This document shows, piece by piece, positions 16,469 to 24,954 of a DNA stretch of 64,000 bases (the stretch's first letter is position 1; the number at the start of each line of letters is the position of its first letter). Origin of the DNA: Ruminococcaceae bacterium BL-4. Its GTDB lineage: Bacteria > Bacillota > Clostridia > Oscillospirales > Acutalibacteraceae. A program made the position numbers and the translations under genes. The DNA lies in contig LR778134.1 of assembly GCA_902809935.1 (NCBI GenBank), positions 1,302,001 to 1,366,000 on the forward strand. Reading direction: 5' to 3'. The notes below the pieces were generated by a model. The model saw only the letters and a list, made by a program, of their open reading frames with translations. It was not told the origin of the DNA and ran no database searches.

Positions 16469-17236
16469 CTAATTACTATTTGAAACTGCCTCCTGAACCT
16501 CCTTCAAATATCTATTAAGCTTTACTTTCCCTACCCATCCTTTTTTCAGCTCAGTTCCATCCTCTGAAGGGAATTCCACTTCGTAATAGTAGTTATGGTT
16601 TCGGTCAATTATAATAATTTTTGTAGCCGGAATCTCTTGAACGACGGGAGCGTCTGCAGATGGATTCAGTCTAACTTTTATTGTGTCATATAACCTGCTA
16701 GAAAAGAGGTTAAGCAGTATCGGAAAAATTAAATTAAGCAAGATAACATAAGCAGCAGGGTGGTTATGCATAAAACTCTGTGCCTTAGCTTCTAGTCTAT
16801 GATCCCAATTAAGGCTATGTTCAGCGACAATATCAACGCAATTAGCAATATCCTGTTTTTCCTCAACAGTAAGCACTGGAGGCTCATTGTTGTTAATTAG
16901 TCCTTCTACTTCTCCTTCATCCGGAACAGAAATTTTTGAGATTGCATAATTCAAACTTGAAAGAGAAAAAGTTTTAAGCAGTATGGGCGATAAGGTTTTT
17001 CTATACTGGAAATCAACTATAGCTTTTAGGGCAGGAGTATTCAACAACTCGTTTACCCTTTCCTGGGCCTGCGTCATAGCTTTTAAGGTGGGAGTATTCC
17101 ACAACTGGTTTACCCTTTCCTGGGCCTGTGTCATAGCTTTTAAGGTAGGAGTCAATAAATCATTAACCCTTTCCTGGGTCTGCGCTATAGCTTTTGAGGC
17201 AGGAGTATTAAAAAATTTATTTAAAGAGTTATCCAT
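16469..17236 (-). CDS. Unknown membrane protein with N-terminal 19-residue repeats
   Basis: 255 residues; no family recognised. Residues 10-72 hold just over three copies of a 19-residue unit with consensus TPTLKAMTQAQERVNELLN. The underlying DNA repeats at 57 bp are nearly identical. Each unit predicts an amphipathic helix. Residues 125-160 are charged and helical. A membrane helix spans about 161-178 (AAYVILLNLIFPILLNLF). The last 60 residues look like a small beta domain (KIIIIDRNHNYYYEVEF, GWVGKVKLNRYL), perhaps SH3-like. It stands alone in the island, between genes of unknown function. Confidence 0.6.
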   Translation of the reverse strand: MDNSLNKFFNTPASKAIAQTQERVNDLLTPTLKAMTQAQERVNQLWNTPTLKAMTQAQERVNELLNTPALKAIVDFQYRKTLSPILLKTFSLSSLNYAISKISVPDEGEVEGLINNNEPPVLTVEEKQDIANCVDIVAEHSLNWDHRLEAKAQSFMHNHPAAYVILLNLIFPILLNLFSSRLYDTIKVRLNPSADAPVVQEIPATKIIIIDRNHNYYYEVEFPSEDGTELKKGWVGKVKLNRYLKEVQEAVSNSN

Positions 17237-17314
17237 CCATGACCCTTCTCATATTCATTTATTTCGGGCGTATCCATTTGTATAACCAATAATAAATAAT
17301 TTTAAAATTGAAAG

Positions 17315-17524
17315 CTAGTTCTTGTGCCAATCAGCTCTTACATATGCCTTGAACATTTGAACAGTTTTAATGTTAATACCTCGCTGATGAGCGATGGTTT
17401 TGTCATCCATATGTAATAATCCCGGCGTATCATTGCAATCCATAAATAGCTTTAAAATTTCAGAGAATACACCTTTATCCAAGATATTTGTGTAATGAAC
17501 AACATATTTTCCTGGTGCTGTCAT
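17315..17524 (-). CDS. Small protein of unknown function
   Basis: 69 residues from ATG 17524 after GAGGATAG. The text TIAHQRGINIKTVQMFKAYVR looks like a helix-turn-helix-like pair of helices. No family is recognised. It lies 22 bases downstream of the next small gene and may share its transcript. Confidence 0.4.
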   Translation of the reverse strand: MTAPGKYVVHYTNILDKGVFSEILKLFMDCNDTPGLLHMDDKTIAHQRGINIKTVQMFKAYVRADWHKN

Positions 17525-17546
17525 AGTAATACATCTATCCTCAATA

Positions 17547-17735
17547 TTAAGCTTTCTTATCGCTTTTCTTACCCAAGCTGGTGAACGGATCCATCAGCAT
17601 TGATGTTTCCTGTTGAGATATTACTGAAATGCCAGACTCGTTTTGAGCTTCAACCAGAATGTTAACCAGCCGTTGATAATTCTTCACGCTTTCAGAAAAA
17701 AGCGAGCTTTTAGGCTGCTGTTGTTTTTCTTTCAC
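17547..17735 (-). CDS. Small protein of unknown function
   Basis: 62 residues. I chose GTG 17735 because AAAGGAGGGAG stands six bases before it. The longer reading from 17780 would begin inside the dispersed motif at 17771-17791 and has no ribosome site. The product is polar, with one probable helix (VKNYQRLVNILVEAQNES) and a lysine-rich tail. Confidence 0.45.
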   Translation of the reverse strand: MKEKQQQPKSSLFSESVKNYQRLVNILVEAQNESGISVISQQETSMLMDPFTSLGKKSDKKA

Positions 17736-17770
17736 TATACACTCCCTCCTTTGACTGAATAGTTGATTTG

Positions 17771-17791
17771 AATAAAGCATTATGCGAAGTT
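17771..17791 (-). repeat. Dispersed 20-bp motif, site D
   Basis: Minus strand AACTTCGCATAATGCTTTATT, immediately upstream of the small gene at 17547-17735. Confidence 0.6.
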
Positions 17792-17844
17792 GTTAAAGTT
17801 ATCTGAATAGTTCTTAGAGGCTACTGGTCAAATTTTCCATAGCA

Positions 17845-18426
17845 TCAAAAATATTTTCGTGGATCGATTATGACATTCGAAATTTGTGCTATTTCATTAA
17901 CAAAATATGTAAATCGACTTATTTCAATACCTTTTTTCTTTCCGAGTAAATATTTGTTTGGCTCAATAAACTTACTTGTTTCTCCTAACTTTTTAATACA
18001 TAAACAGTCCTTTATGTATAAATTTTTAGATTCTGCACTTTCGTGCGCAACATAGTTTCGGATTATTTTAGATTTCTTATATACATTGTAAAATTTGCTA
18101 TCAGAAAACACAAGTAAAAATGGATCTTCATTTATAACAAAAATAAACTTAGTAAAATTCTCAATTATTTTCATATAGTCAATAAATTGACCACCTTGCA
18201 ACTTTAAAAAGTTAATCAAGTGACTTTCATCCTCAAAACATAACCTCCGCCTAGGGACATAACCTGCAGAACTCTTTTCTCCTGATGCGTACATAATAAA
18301 CATTTTTGTAAAATATTTTTCCATCTTGGTATAAATATTCATAATTGCAATAGCTGATAAGTCTTTATCATGACTAATCTTATCTTCCCAATTTTCAATA
18401 GAATTTGTAAGCTCGTCATTTTCCAT
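17845..18426 (-). CDS. HEPN-domain protein paired with DUF262
   Basis: 193 residues, mostly helical. The motif IRNYVAHES carries Arg123 and His128 with four residues between, the R-X4-H signature of HEPN ribonucleases. It begins directly where the DUF262 gene stops (stop at 18427-18429, ATG at 18424-18426), so translation is coupled. Partners of DUF262 proteins often belong to the MAE_28990/MAE_18760 HEPN group. I infer that this is the toxic RNase half of a two-gene defence or toxin module. Target and trigger are unknown. Confidence 0.65.
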   Translation of the reverse strand: MENDELTNSIENWEDKISHDKDLSAIAIMNIYTKMEKYFTKMFIMYASGEKSSAGYVPRRRLCFEDESHLINFLKLQGGQFIDYMKIIENFTKFIFVINEDPFLLVFSDSKFYNVYKKSKIIRNYVAHESAESKNLYIKDCLCIKKLGETSKFIEPNKYLLGKKKGIEISRFTYFVNEIAQISNVIIDPRKYF

Positions 18427-19527
18427 TTACATTTCCTCAAAAAATTGATTAAGAAATTTAATTCGTTCTATCCTTTCTGCTTTTGATGTAGTACGCGTTC
18501 TATGAAGTTCATAAAATCTTATAAATTTTGAGTATAGTTCTGTACTTTCATCATTTTGTTCGACACTACGATAAATTAAATTCTCAAAACTTGAAAGAAT
18601 CTCTGATAACATTTTTATATTGCTTTTAATATTGCTATAGGAATACCGTGAATACTTCTTTAGGCCTGCTTTAGCAAGTTGTGGAATATCAAAGCACTGA
18701 TAATCAATAAAACAAAATAGAGTAAAAAAATAAATTCTATGATTAAAATACATATAATTATTTCCATATTCAAAGATCTGCTGAATGATATCAAATATAA
18801 AGTTTAGTTTGCTTTCAATTTTATCTGCTTCAGGAAACGATTGATCATATTTTTTATAAATACTGTCAATGTATTTCTGTGTTTCTTCGTTAATTCCATC
18901 AGTTAAAACCGCAATAAGCGTTGATAAGAATTCAACGTCTGCCATTCTAGCAATTTGTTTTTCTTTGAAAACGTTATACTGTAAAAAGAAGTCTCTTACG
19001 CTGACAGAATAATTATAAGCAAATACTTTAAATTCACCCCAATATTTCGCGTTTCTTATTTCTTGTCGATTTAAAGTCATGTTATTTGAATTAAGGCGTG
19101 CAAACATGTCATAAATTTTTGCGTCATCCTTCTCATTTATTATTTCAACGAAAATTTCATATTCTAATATTTGTTCTTTAATCTCATCGGGTAACTGACT
19201 GTAAAAATTTCCTCCAAATTCAGCGTTATGAGATTTGTGTAGCCTAAATTCATCATTGACAAACTCTAATATGGCTCGAACCCTCTGCTGACCATCAATT
19301 ACTTCCCTATACGTTTGCTTTGTCTGTGGATCAATCGTTTGCCTAATGAAAATAGGAGGAATTGGGAATCCTTTAACAATTGAGTCCATCAGATACGATT
19401 TAGCTTTCTCATTCCAAACTTGATTTCGCTGATATTTCGGTGAGACTTTAAGACCATTTTCTCCAGAATTACTCCATTGTAATAAATCGTTTATTTGAAA
19501 GACCCTAGCTGACTTAATACTATTCAC
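18427..19527 (-). CDS. DUF262 (GmrSD/ParB-like nuclease-fold) protein
   Basis: 366 residues. The N-terminal domain has the DUF262 hallmarks: SPKYQRNQVWNEKAKSYLMDS (29-49), FPIPPIFI (54-61) and the active-site motif VIDGQQRVRAI with D78, Q80, Q81 and R82. In this superfamily the fold binds nucleotides and can act as a nuclease, as in GmrS of the type IV restriction system GmrSD. The C-terminal half is helical and lacks the DUF1607 HNH domain. The adjoining HEPN gene replaces that effector. Together they look like a phage-defence pair. Confidence 0.8.
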   Translation of the reverse strand: MNSIKSARVFQINDLLQWSNSGENGLKVSPKYQRNQVWNEKAKSYLMDSIVKGFPIPPIFIRQTIDPQTKQTYREVIDGQQRVRAILEFVNDEFRLHKSHNAEFGGNFYSQLPDEIKEQILEYEIFVEIINEKDDAKIYDMFARLNSNNMTLNRQEIRNAKYWGEFKVFAYNYSVSVRDFFLQYNVFKEKQIARMADVEFLSTLIAVLTDGINEETQKYIDSIYKKYDQSFPEADKIESKLNFIFDIIQQIFEYGNNYMYFNHRIYFFTLFCFIDYQCFDIPQLAKAGLKKYSRYSYSNIKSNIKMLSEILSSFENLIYRSVEQNDESTELYSKFIRFYELHRTRTTSKAERIERIKFLNQFFEEM

Positions 19528-19641
19528 GGTTTTCTACCTCTTTCGTAAACGTAATTGAATAAGTGCACAACCAATTTTTGCAGACTTTAATAGACATAAC
19601 ATATTTAATAACTTTGCTTTGTATCTCAAAATCGGTCGAAA

Positions 19642-20802
19642 TTATTCGTTGTTCTTGCTTGCTAAGTCGTTTTTTTCATTTATTATGAAGGTATCCGTCA
19701 GTTCATCAAATATAGCATTTTCCAATTTGGTTTTTAGAATACGAATATTATCATATCTTCCTGTATTTTCTTTGAACCACACCAAGATATTTGTTTGTTC
19801 AATGTGATTTTTCTCTTCCTGATTCAGCTGCTCTAATATTTTCGAATACCAGTTATCGACAATTTTCCTTTTTTGTTCAGCACTAATATCCTTATATTCA
19901 ATGTAGCATCCAATACGAGAGAACATTGCTGGTCCCAGTGACTTCTTTATTTCCTCTTCATTCAAGAAATTGCTAGTACAAAGAAATATAGCATTCTTGA
20001 GATTGACTTCGTAATTAGTATCAACAAACTTTCCTTCGTCAAATAATTCATAAAATGCATTGTAAAAAATCGGGTTTACTTTATCGAACTCATCTATGAG
20101 TATGACATTAGACTCTCTGGCCATCATATCACGAGCAAAACTACTTTTTGAATGCTCTGCTCCAAAGACATAATTATAAGCTTCATTAGATTGCATCATC
20201 GAAAATTGGACACGCAGTAATTCTCCACCAAGTGTTTTACTAATACTTTTGGCTGTTTCAGTTTTTCCCACACCAGACGGGCCATAAAGCATTAGGACTG
20301 CAGGCTTATCCTTTGTATCAGTCGAAAGCCTGTACAATCCACTAATTATTTGTATTTTGCATTCGTCTTGTCCCAGAATATCCTTATTCAAATTACGATA
20401 GACTTGTTTTAATGAACTTCTAGTGATCTTTCTATATTTCGAATATTCGTACTCTATTTGACTAGAATATACCGAGCAAAGAGATTGTAGTACTTGCTTC
20501 GGTGGATTTTGAATATACATTTGTTCTATATCATAATTTAAGGATACGATGTTTACAAAATTTGAGAGTACATGTTCCAATACTGATCCATAGTCATCGG
20601 CTCGTACAATACAATTATCAACTTGCAATTTATCAAAAAGTGCTGATTCAGGCACTCCTGATTCGTTTGGACGTAGTCGAGCATTATAATGTTGAATCAT
20701 TTCCATAAACGATATAGTTTTATCTTCTTCATCGATGTTTGAAGATAAATATGATTCGAAATCCTTTTTTGAACCGTAGAATATAACAATGTGATCAATC
20801 AC
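19642..20802 (-). CDS. AAA+ ATPase, Clp/HSP100-like, partner of DUF6414 protein
   Basis: 386 residues. An N-terminal region of about 130 residues has no clear homology. A single AAA+ module follows: ILGQDECK (142-149), Walker A GPSGVGKT (174-181), Walker B VILIDEFD (D237, E238), sensor-1 CTSN (275-278) and an arginine finger in FSRIG (R296). The 'GQDE' lead-in and the Walker text resemble the second ATPase domain of ClpA/ClpB. There is no pore loop I can identify with confidence and no protease partner nearby. The start overlaps the upstream gene by 8 bases, so the two are co-translated. It probably remodels or senses something together with its partner. Confidence 0.8.
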   Translation of the reverse strand: MIDHIVIFYGSKKDFESYLSSNIDEEDKTISFMEMIQHYNARLRPNESGVPESALFDKLQVDNCIVRADDYGSVLEHVLSNFVNIVSLNYDIEQMYIQNPPKQVLQSLCSVYSSQIEYEYSKYRKITRSSLKQVYRNLNKDILGQDECKIQIISGLYRLSTDTKDKPAVLMLYGPSGVGKTETAKSISKTLGGELLRVQFSMMQSNEAYNYVFGAEHSKSSFARDMMARESNVILIDEFDKVNPIFYNAFYELFDEGKFVDTNYEVNLKNAIFLCTSNFLNEEEIKKSLGPAMFSRIGCYIEYKDISAEQKRKIVDNWYSKILEQLNQEEKNHIEQTNILVWFKENTGRYDNIRILKTKLENAIFDELTDTFIINEKNDLASKNNE

Positions 20803-21622
20803 TTGATTCTACCCCCGCTAACATTACATCGTAGACATTTAGCTGCTTTTCGATTCTATTTGATGTATTTGTATTTTCTTTGCGATATGAAGGATTATCT
20901 TTGGTAACAGTATCAATAGCAAATTCTTTGTTAAGGTTAAGATTGCTAATACTGCTTGTTCCTACTTTTATTGCATATATACTAATATCCATTTTAAGCA
21001 AATCAGTAACCTTGTAGTTGTTCTTAAAAGACTTTATGTTGAATCTGAATATTACGCTTTGTTTGTTTTTAGATCCAATAAATTCATAATAACCTTTAGC
21101 TGATTTAATGGTATTATCTAGTTTTTCAATAGCAATATTAAAATTTCCAGCAGGGATACCACCCCCTTGTAGCATAGAGAGATATGGCGAAATTAACGCA
21201 ACATACGAGAGCGAATCTTTAGGTGCGGAAATGGTATATCCTTCAAACTTATGTATTGCACCTTGAGCCTTTTTTATGCTCTTTGAGGATTGCTCATTGC
21301 GGCTCAAAATATCGATAAAGTCGGTTAATATGGTGTTTTTAACAATGTTTTTTGCCATCCGTTCTGTATTAAAGGTAGTATCTATGGAGGCATTGGCAGA
21401 AGCAGATACACTGAACCCTAATAGTGCTTTTAAGATACCTCCAAAACCAACGCTTGCTTTTGCCCCAGCTTCTCCGTTATCTTTCGTCTGATCGAGAAGT
21501 TCGGCGGTTTTTTCTAGTTTGCCTCCGGTTACAATTTGAACATAATCCGTTACAGAATCTTCGTCGAAGTAAACGACTTTGCATATTTTACTTTGCTTTT
21601 CTGCTGCTTTCTTTTCATTCAA
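20795..21622 (-). CDS. DUF6414-like protein
   Basis: 275 residues. The opening CKVVYFDEDSVTDYVQIVTGG (about 14-34) and the central NTILTDFIDIL match my recollection of DUF6414 proteins. Between them lies a Gly/Ala/Ser-rich hydrophobic stretch (ASVGFGGILKALLGFSVSAS, about 54-74) that could insert in a membrane or form an amphipathic helix. The C-terminal half is beta-rich (QSVIFRFNIKSF). The function of the family is not known to me. The strict overlap with an AAA+ ATPase, inside an island of defence-like genes, suggests a two-component defence system. Confidence 0.65.
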   Translation of the reverse strand: MNEKKAAEKQSKICKVVYFDEDSVTDYVQIVTGGKLEKTAELLDQTKDNGEAGAKASVGFGGILKALLGFSVSASANASIDTTFNTERMAKNIVKNTILTDFIDILSRNEQSSKSIKKAQGAIHKFEGYTISAPKDSLSYVALISPYLSMLQGGGIPAGNFNIAIEKLDNTIKSAKGYYEFIGSKNKQSVIFRFNIKSFKNNYKVTDLLKMDISIYAIKVGTSSISNLNLNKEFAIDTVTKDNPSYRKENTNTSNRIEKQLNVYDVMLAGVESSD

Positions 21623-21744
21623 AATGAGTCCATCTCAACTTTCAATAATTTTGCTAAATACGCATATTCGAATTACACGATAACTTAACCGCTGTAATCT
21701 GCACTTTCCATTTTTGCTATTGCTATTAATCAGGTAGTCTGTAT

Positions 21745-22551
21745 TTATGACCACTTCGCGTCAACTTGCAAATACGAGCGAATAGTAGCAGTTATTTGTT
21801 CAACTAATTCTGTATGCGATTTACTATATTTTAAATATCTATTGTAAATAGCCTGATAATGAATAGATAGTGGGCTATGCTCACTTGAATCCATTTTGAT
21901 GGCTTCTGATATAAAGTTTTCCAATTCTTTGAAAAGAGGACCACGAATATTGTTCGAAATATCACATAATAGTTGGCTTAATTCAATTTGAATTTTTTGG
22001 GGCATGAGCGGACTATCCCGATATTTCTCAATAGTGGAGACTGTTAATACATGCTGTTTTGTTAAATACAAATTTTCAAGGCTTACCAGACCTTTTCCTT
22101 CTTTAATTTCACTGATTATCAGTTTTTTGTAATTGCAAAAATCCTTTGCGCCACTGTCATCCACATAAAATGGATCTGTCGGAGCACAGAAAGTCTTGGG
22201 ATATCCCGAGCTTGTAAGAATAATTTGCCCTCCAATATTTTCTTCGACCTTTTTTCTTATATCATCATCCAAAAAATGATAGTCTGTCAGCTCCAGTAAC
22301 TTATAAGCATTGCACGCAATAATTCCCATATAATCGATCTTAAAATATATTTCACCTTTTTGACCTGCAACAAACTCCAGAAGTTTCATAAGCATATTTG
22401 TTTGTCTTTTAACAACTTCACTCCTTAGTGGTTGCAAAAGGGTATATCTAGCTCTACGATAAGTTAAAATTGCAATAAGCGTTGCTACTAAAGTGAAAAG
22501 AATCCATAAAATGTCTTTTATCCATGAAATATTATCAACCAACCATGTCAT
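21745..22551 (-). CDS. Single-pass membrane protein of unknown function
   Basis: 268 residues with one membrane helix at about 12-31 (IKDILWILFTLVATLIAILT), then a basic YRRARY and a soluble, mostly helical domain of about 230 residues. No catalytic motif is evident. The layout, a short N-terminal anchor with a large cytoplasmic domain, resembles many unclassified defence-island proteins. It forms a one-gene unit with the dispersed motif upstream (22658). Confidence 0.5.
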   Translation of the reverse strand: MTWLVDNISWIKDILWILFTLVATLIAILTYRRARYTLLQPLRSEVVKRQTNMLMKLLEFVAGQKGEIYFKIDYMGIIACNAYKLLELTDYHFLDDDIRKKVEENIGGQIILTSSGYPKTFCAPTDPFYVDDSGAKDFCNYKKLIISEIKEGKGLVSLENLYLTKQHVLTVSTIEKYRDSPLMPQKIQIELSQLLCDISNNIRGPLFKELENFISEAIKMDSSEHSPLSIHYQAIYNRYLKYSKSHTELVEQITATIRSYLQVDAKWS

Positions 22552-22655
22552 CAGTTATCCTCCTTACGTCAGCAAATTTAGAAACAGATAGCGTCTTTTA
22601 TAGTCCCATTTGGCCATTTTTTGCGTCGCATTATTACTAAAAATTCGCTGCCCAC

Positions 22656-22702
22656 CTAACTTCGCACAATTGCTAGAATAAGCTTGTGTTAAGCAAGTTT
22701 AG
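22656..22702. repeat. Dispersed motif, site E, within an imperfect palindrome
   Basis: Plus strand ACCTAACTTCGCACAATTGC, followed by the inner hairpin GCTTGTGTTAAGC and AAGTTTAG. CTAACTT (22656-22662) pairs with AAGTTTAG (22695-22702) apart from one bulge. ACCTAAC fits the RYYYAAC core box of integron attC sites. It occupies the 417-bp gap 22552-22968, where no gene is seen. Confidence 0.5.
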
Positions 22703-22968
22703 CGTGAGGCATTATATCAATTGCTAATGTATTTTAACGCAATATCTTTTACAAATTGATACCATGGTTTATAAGAATCACTTTTAGACGTTCATCATGC
22801 AACAAAAATCATCAAGTGAACAGCACAAAACAATCTAGTCTCCGATTATCAAAATAAATTTTGGCAACCTTTTTGACCAACACGAATAGTCATTAGCAGT
22901 TTAAACCTACTATTAGCGATGTACATAGCGCCGACAAACTTTCGAGCTGTCCCACTTAATCTTATGTG

Positions 22969-23571
22969 TCACTCTTTGTCCTGTCTTCGTTTTTTAAACT
23001 CAACAAACTTATCATTAATGGAAAATATGTATTCTATTATTGCATTTGTAAAATTCAATATGTCCCCCGCATCTTCTTTAGAAACATCAGCATGTATGTC
23101 ATGAGCAGCTTCATTTCCAACAAGTCTTAACATATCAGCCCAATCATAAAGGCGTTCATCTATTTTTCCTTCCAATTTCATTTTTGCTAAAGAGTTTGCA
23201 AGTGTTCGTTCCTTTATTCCGTGATAATCACATATACTTTCGACAGTCTTTCTGCTTAGTATTGCAGTTGCGATATATGCATGCGCCTTAAAGCACCTGC
23301 ATGCTTCTTCATATATTATTCGTACTTGTTTAGGCGCATTAGGATTTGCATGAAAGTCCTCAGCGGGGTATATCTTGACTGGAATATCCCAAATATCTCC
23401 TTCTGCCAGATTTCCAATATTATCTTGCTTTATTAGCATTGGAGAGCCACACTTTTTGCATTTCAAAAACACGTAGCGGCCTGATGGAATATTTCCATTT
23501 CTCAAATACTCAAATATACCTATCTCCTCGGCTTCTACAAACGCGGTACAGTAATTGCATTCAATTATCAT
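22969..23571 (-). CDS. DUF4145 protein with zinc ribbon
   Basis: 200 residues from ATG 23571, with AAGGTG upstream. The N-terminus has two Cys pairs (CNYC and CKKCG), a zinc ribbon. Residues 95-185 match DUF4145: AYIATAILSRKTVESIC, TLANSLAKMKLEGKIDERL and the closing RLVGNEAAHD. DUF4145 is a HEPN-like helical domain often found alone or attached to restriction enzymes in defence islands. The catalytic R-X4-H is only partly kept (R...NEAAH), so nuclease activity is uncertain. Confidence 0.7.
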   Translation of the reverse strand: MIIECNYCTAFVEAEEIGIFEYLRNGNIPSGRYVFLKCKKCGSPMLIKQDNIGNLAEGDIWDIPVKIYPAEDFHANPNAPKQVRIIYEEACRCFKAHAYIATAILSRKTVESICDYHGIKERTLANSLAKMKLEGKIDERLYDWADMLRLVGNEAAHDIHADVSKEDAGDILNFTNAIIEYIFSINDKFVEFKKRRQDKE

Positions 23572-23688
23572 AAATAACACACCTTAGTACACCAATTTCT
23601 GAATGGAGCAGATTATCTGTGGTTTACAGTATTGCTATGACACACTGTTGGCCAAGCTCCGTAAAATTGTTTGGTACGTCGCTAGCCG

Positions 23689-23708
23689 AACTTCGCATAA
23701 TTGCTATT
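23689..23708 (+). repeat. Dispersed motif, site F
   Basis: Plus strand AACTTCGCATAATTGCTATT, preceded by GCCG. A fragment sharing TTGCTATTAA and GGTAGTC recurs near 21715. The gap 23572-24169 shows no gene apart from this and the terminator at 24095. Confidence 0.6.
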
Positions 23709-24094
23709 AAAGGTAGTCATACCCTAGTCATAGATCATATTAAATACAAACATAATTCTAAAATCATTATATTCCCAATTTTGACCAAATTCAACAAGTG
23801 AGTCCAATATTTGCAATAGCCAAATAGCAACGAAAAACGGCAAAAAGTATTAAGAAATGGTTTAGCAAATCCCTCTATGCAGCCATAAAACGCCGTTTTT
23901 GGGGGCTAGAGGGCTGTTGTTTACGTTTAAAAGTTCTAAAAAGGCAAAGATGAAACAAGCGTTTTTAAAAATAATTCCAATTACATATTATAATCATGAT
24001 AACGATTGTCTCTACTGTGTTTTAAATGCTTGCAGGTTGTGTTTTTACTTCGGTTCAATTTACTTATTTTTTATCATTTGCAATGTCAAAGCCA

Positions 24095-24143
24095 AATAAT
24101 AAAGGGCAACAGGTTTTTATCCTGTTGCCCTTTATTATTGTTT
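24095..24143. terminator. Bidirectional terminator
   Basis: A perfect 19-bp stem, AATAATAAAGGGCAACAGG (24095-24113) with its complement at 24121-24139, and A/T runs on both sides. It ends the XRE regulator transcript on the minus strand. Confidence 0.85.
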
Positions 24144-24169
24144 GAAAGAAATAGGAGTATCAATACTCG

Positions 24170-24502
24170 TTAAAGTCTTTTGAGGTTGACGGCGTGTTTG
24201 ATGATTTGTAAAATTTCCTGCTTTTCTGCTGGCGAAAGGTCTTTAAGGAGAAAGCTAATTTGGCGCGAAGTTGTATCTTCGTCCGTATTGGAAAGTTTTT
24301 GGTCACTAAAAAAGTCCGATAAAGAGATGTTAAGTGCATTGCAAATTTTTCCGACTGTAACCACAGTTGGATTCTTTTCTCCACGTTCTATCTGTCCAAG
24401 ATAGGCAGTCGTTATTTCAGCATGCAGAGCAAGCTGTTCTTGAGAAAGGCTATTTTCCAAGCGCAGCTTTTTTACTCTTTTTCCTATACTATAGTTATTC
24501 AT
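24170..24502 (-). CDS. XRE-family HTH transcriptional regulator
   Basis: 110 residues from ATG 24502. The helix-turn-helix spans about 6-60: IGKRVKKLRLENSLSQEQLA, ITTAYLGQIERGEKNPTVVT, GKICNALNISLSDFF. The C-terminal helix (LSPAEKQEILQIIKHAV) is a likely dimer interface. Divergent placement before the small-gene operon suggests it controls that promoter. The gap between them holds the palindrome ACTATAGT (24586-24593), a possible operator. Such regulators are typical keepers of mobile-element modules. Confidence 0.8.
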   Translation of the reverse strand: MNNYSIGKRVKKLRLENSLSQEQLALHAEITTAYLGQIERGEKNPTVVTVGKICNALNISLSDFFSDQKLSNTDEDTTSRQISFLLKDLSPAEKQEILQIIKHAVNLKRL

Positions 24503-24771
24503 ATTGCCCATCACCATCTATAGAATAAAGTATTGCATTTGCTTGTACAACGTGATATAGTTTTTATATTATTATCAACTATAGTATATATACCCAGGAT
24601 CATAGAAAATATGCGAGGCATCAAATTTTGCTAGAATATACTGAAAAAAACGCCAATGAACTTTCCAAAAAGTAGGGGTACCGTTCCAAATAGATTTGCA
24701 ACATGATTCACGATCAGCGTAAAATCCACCCTAAATTAAAATGAAAATAATTGAAAGAAGGAGGAATAGGG

Positions 24772-24882
24772 ATGAAAAATCTTTTTAAATTGGGATGCGT
24801 TCTGTTCATCGTTTGTTCCATATTAGAGATTATCGGTCCGCAGCACTCAATTTTGCAGGACGAAACATTTAAAAAAATGTAG
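24772..24882 (+). CDS. Small membrane peptide (36 aa)
   Basis: MKNLFKLGCVLFIVCSILEI begins this ORF, which follows a strong AAGGAGGAATAGGG. It has one hydrophobic helix (about 6-22) and a polar tail ending DETFKKM. No family is recognised. Its ribosome site and its place ahead of the zinc-ribbon genes support translation. Confidence 0.45.
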   Translation: MKNLFKLGCVLFIVCSILEIIGPQHSILQDETFKKM

Positions 24883-24954
24883 GATGATCTTTTCAAATGA
24901 AAAACTAATCATGGGAGGAATGAAAAATGAAAATGTGTAGGGGAGTGGTGAAAT

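Noticed and set aside
17010-17215. Tandem 57-bp repeats considered as a CRISPR array
   Set aside because: Repeats are head-to-tail without unique spacers and encode protein in frame. No cas genes are seen in the window.
17547-17780. Longer reading of the small gene starting at 17780
   Set aside because: Its start lies inside the dispersed motif, and a strong AAAGGAGGGAG precedes GTG 17735 instead.
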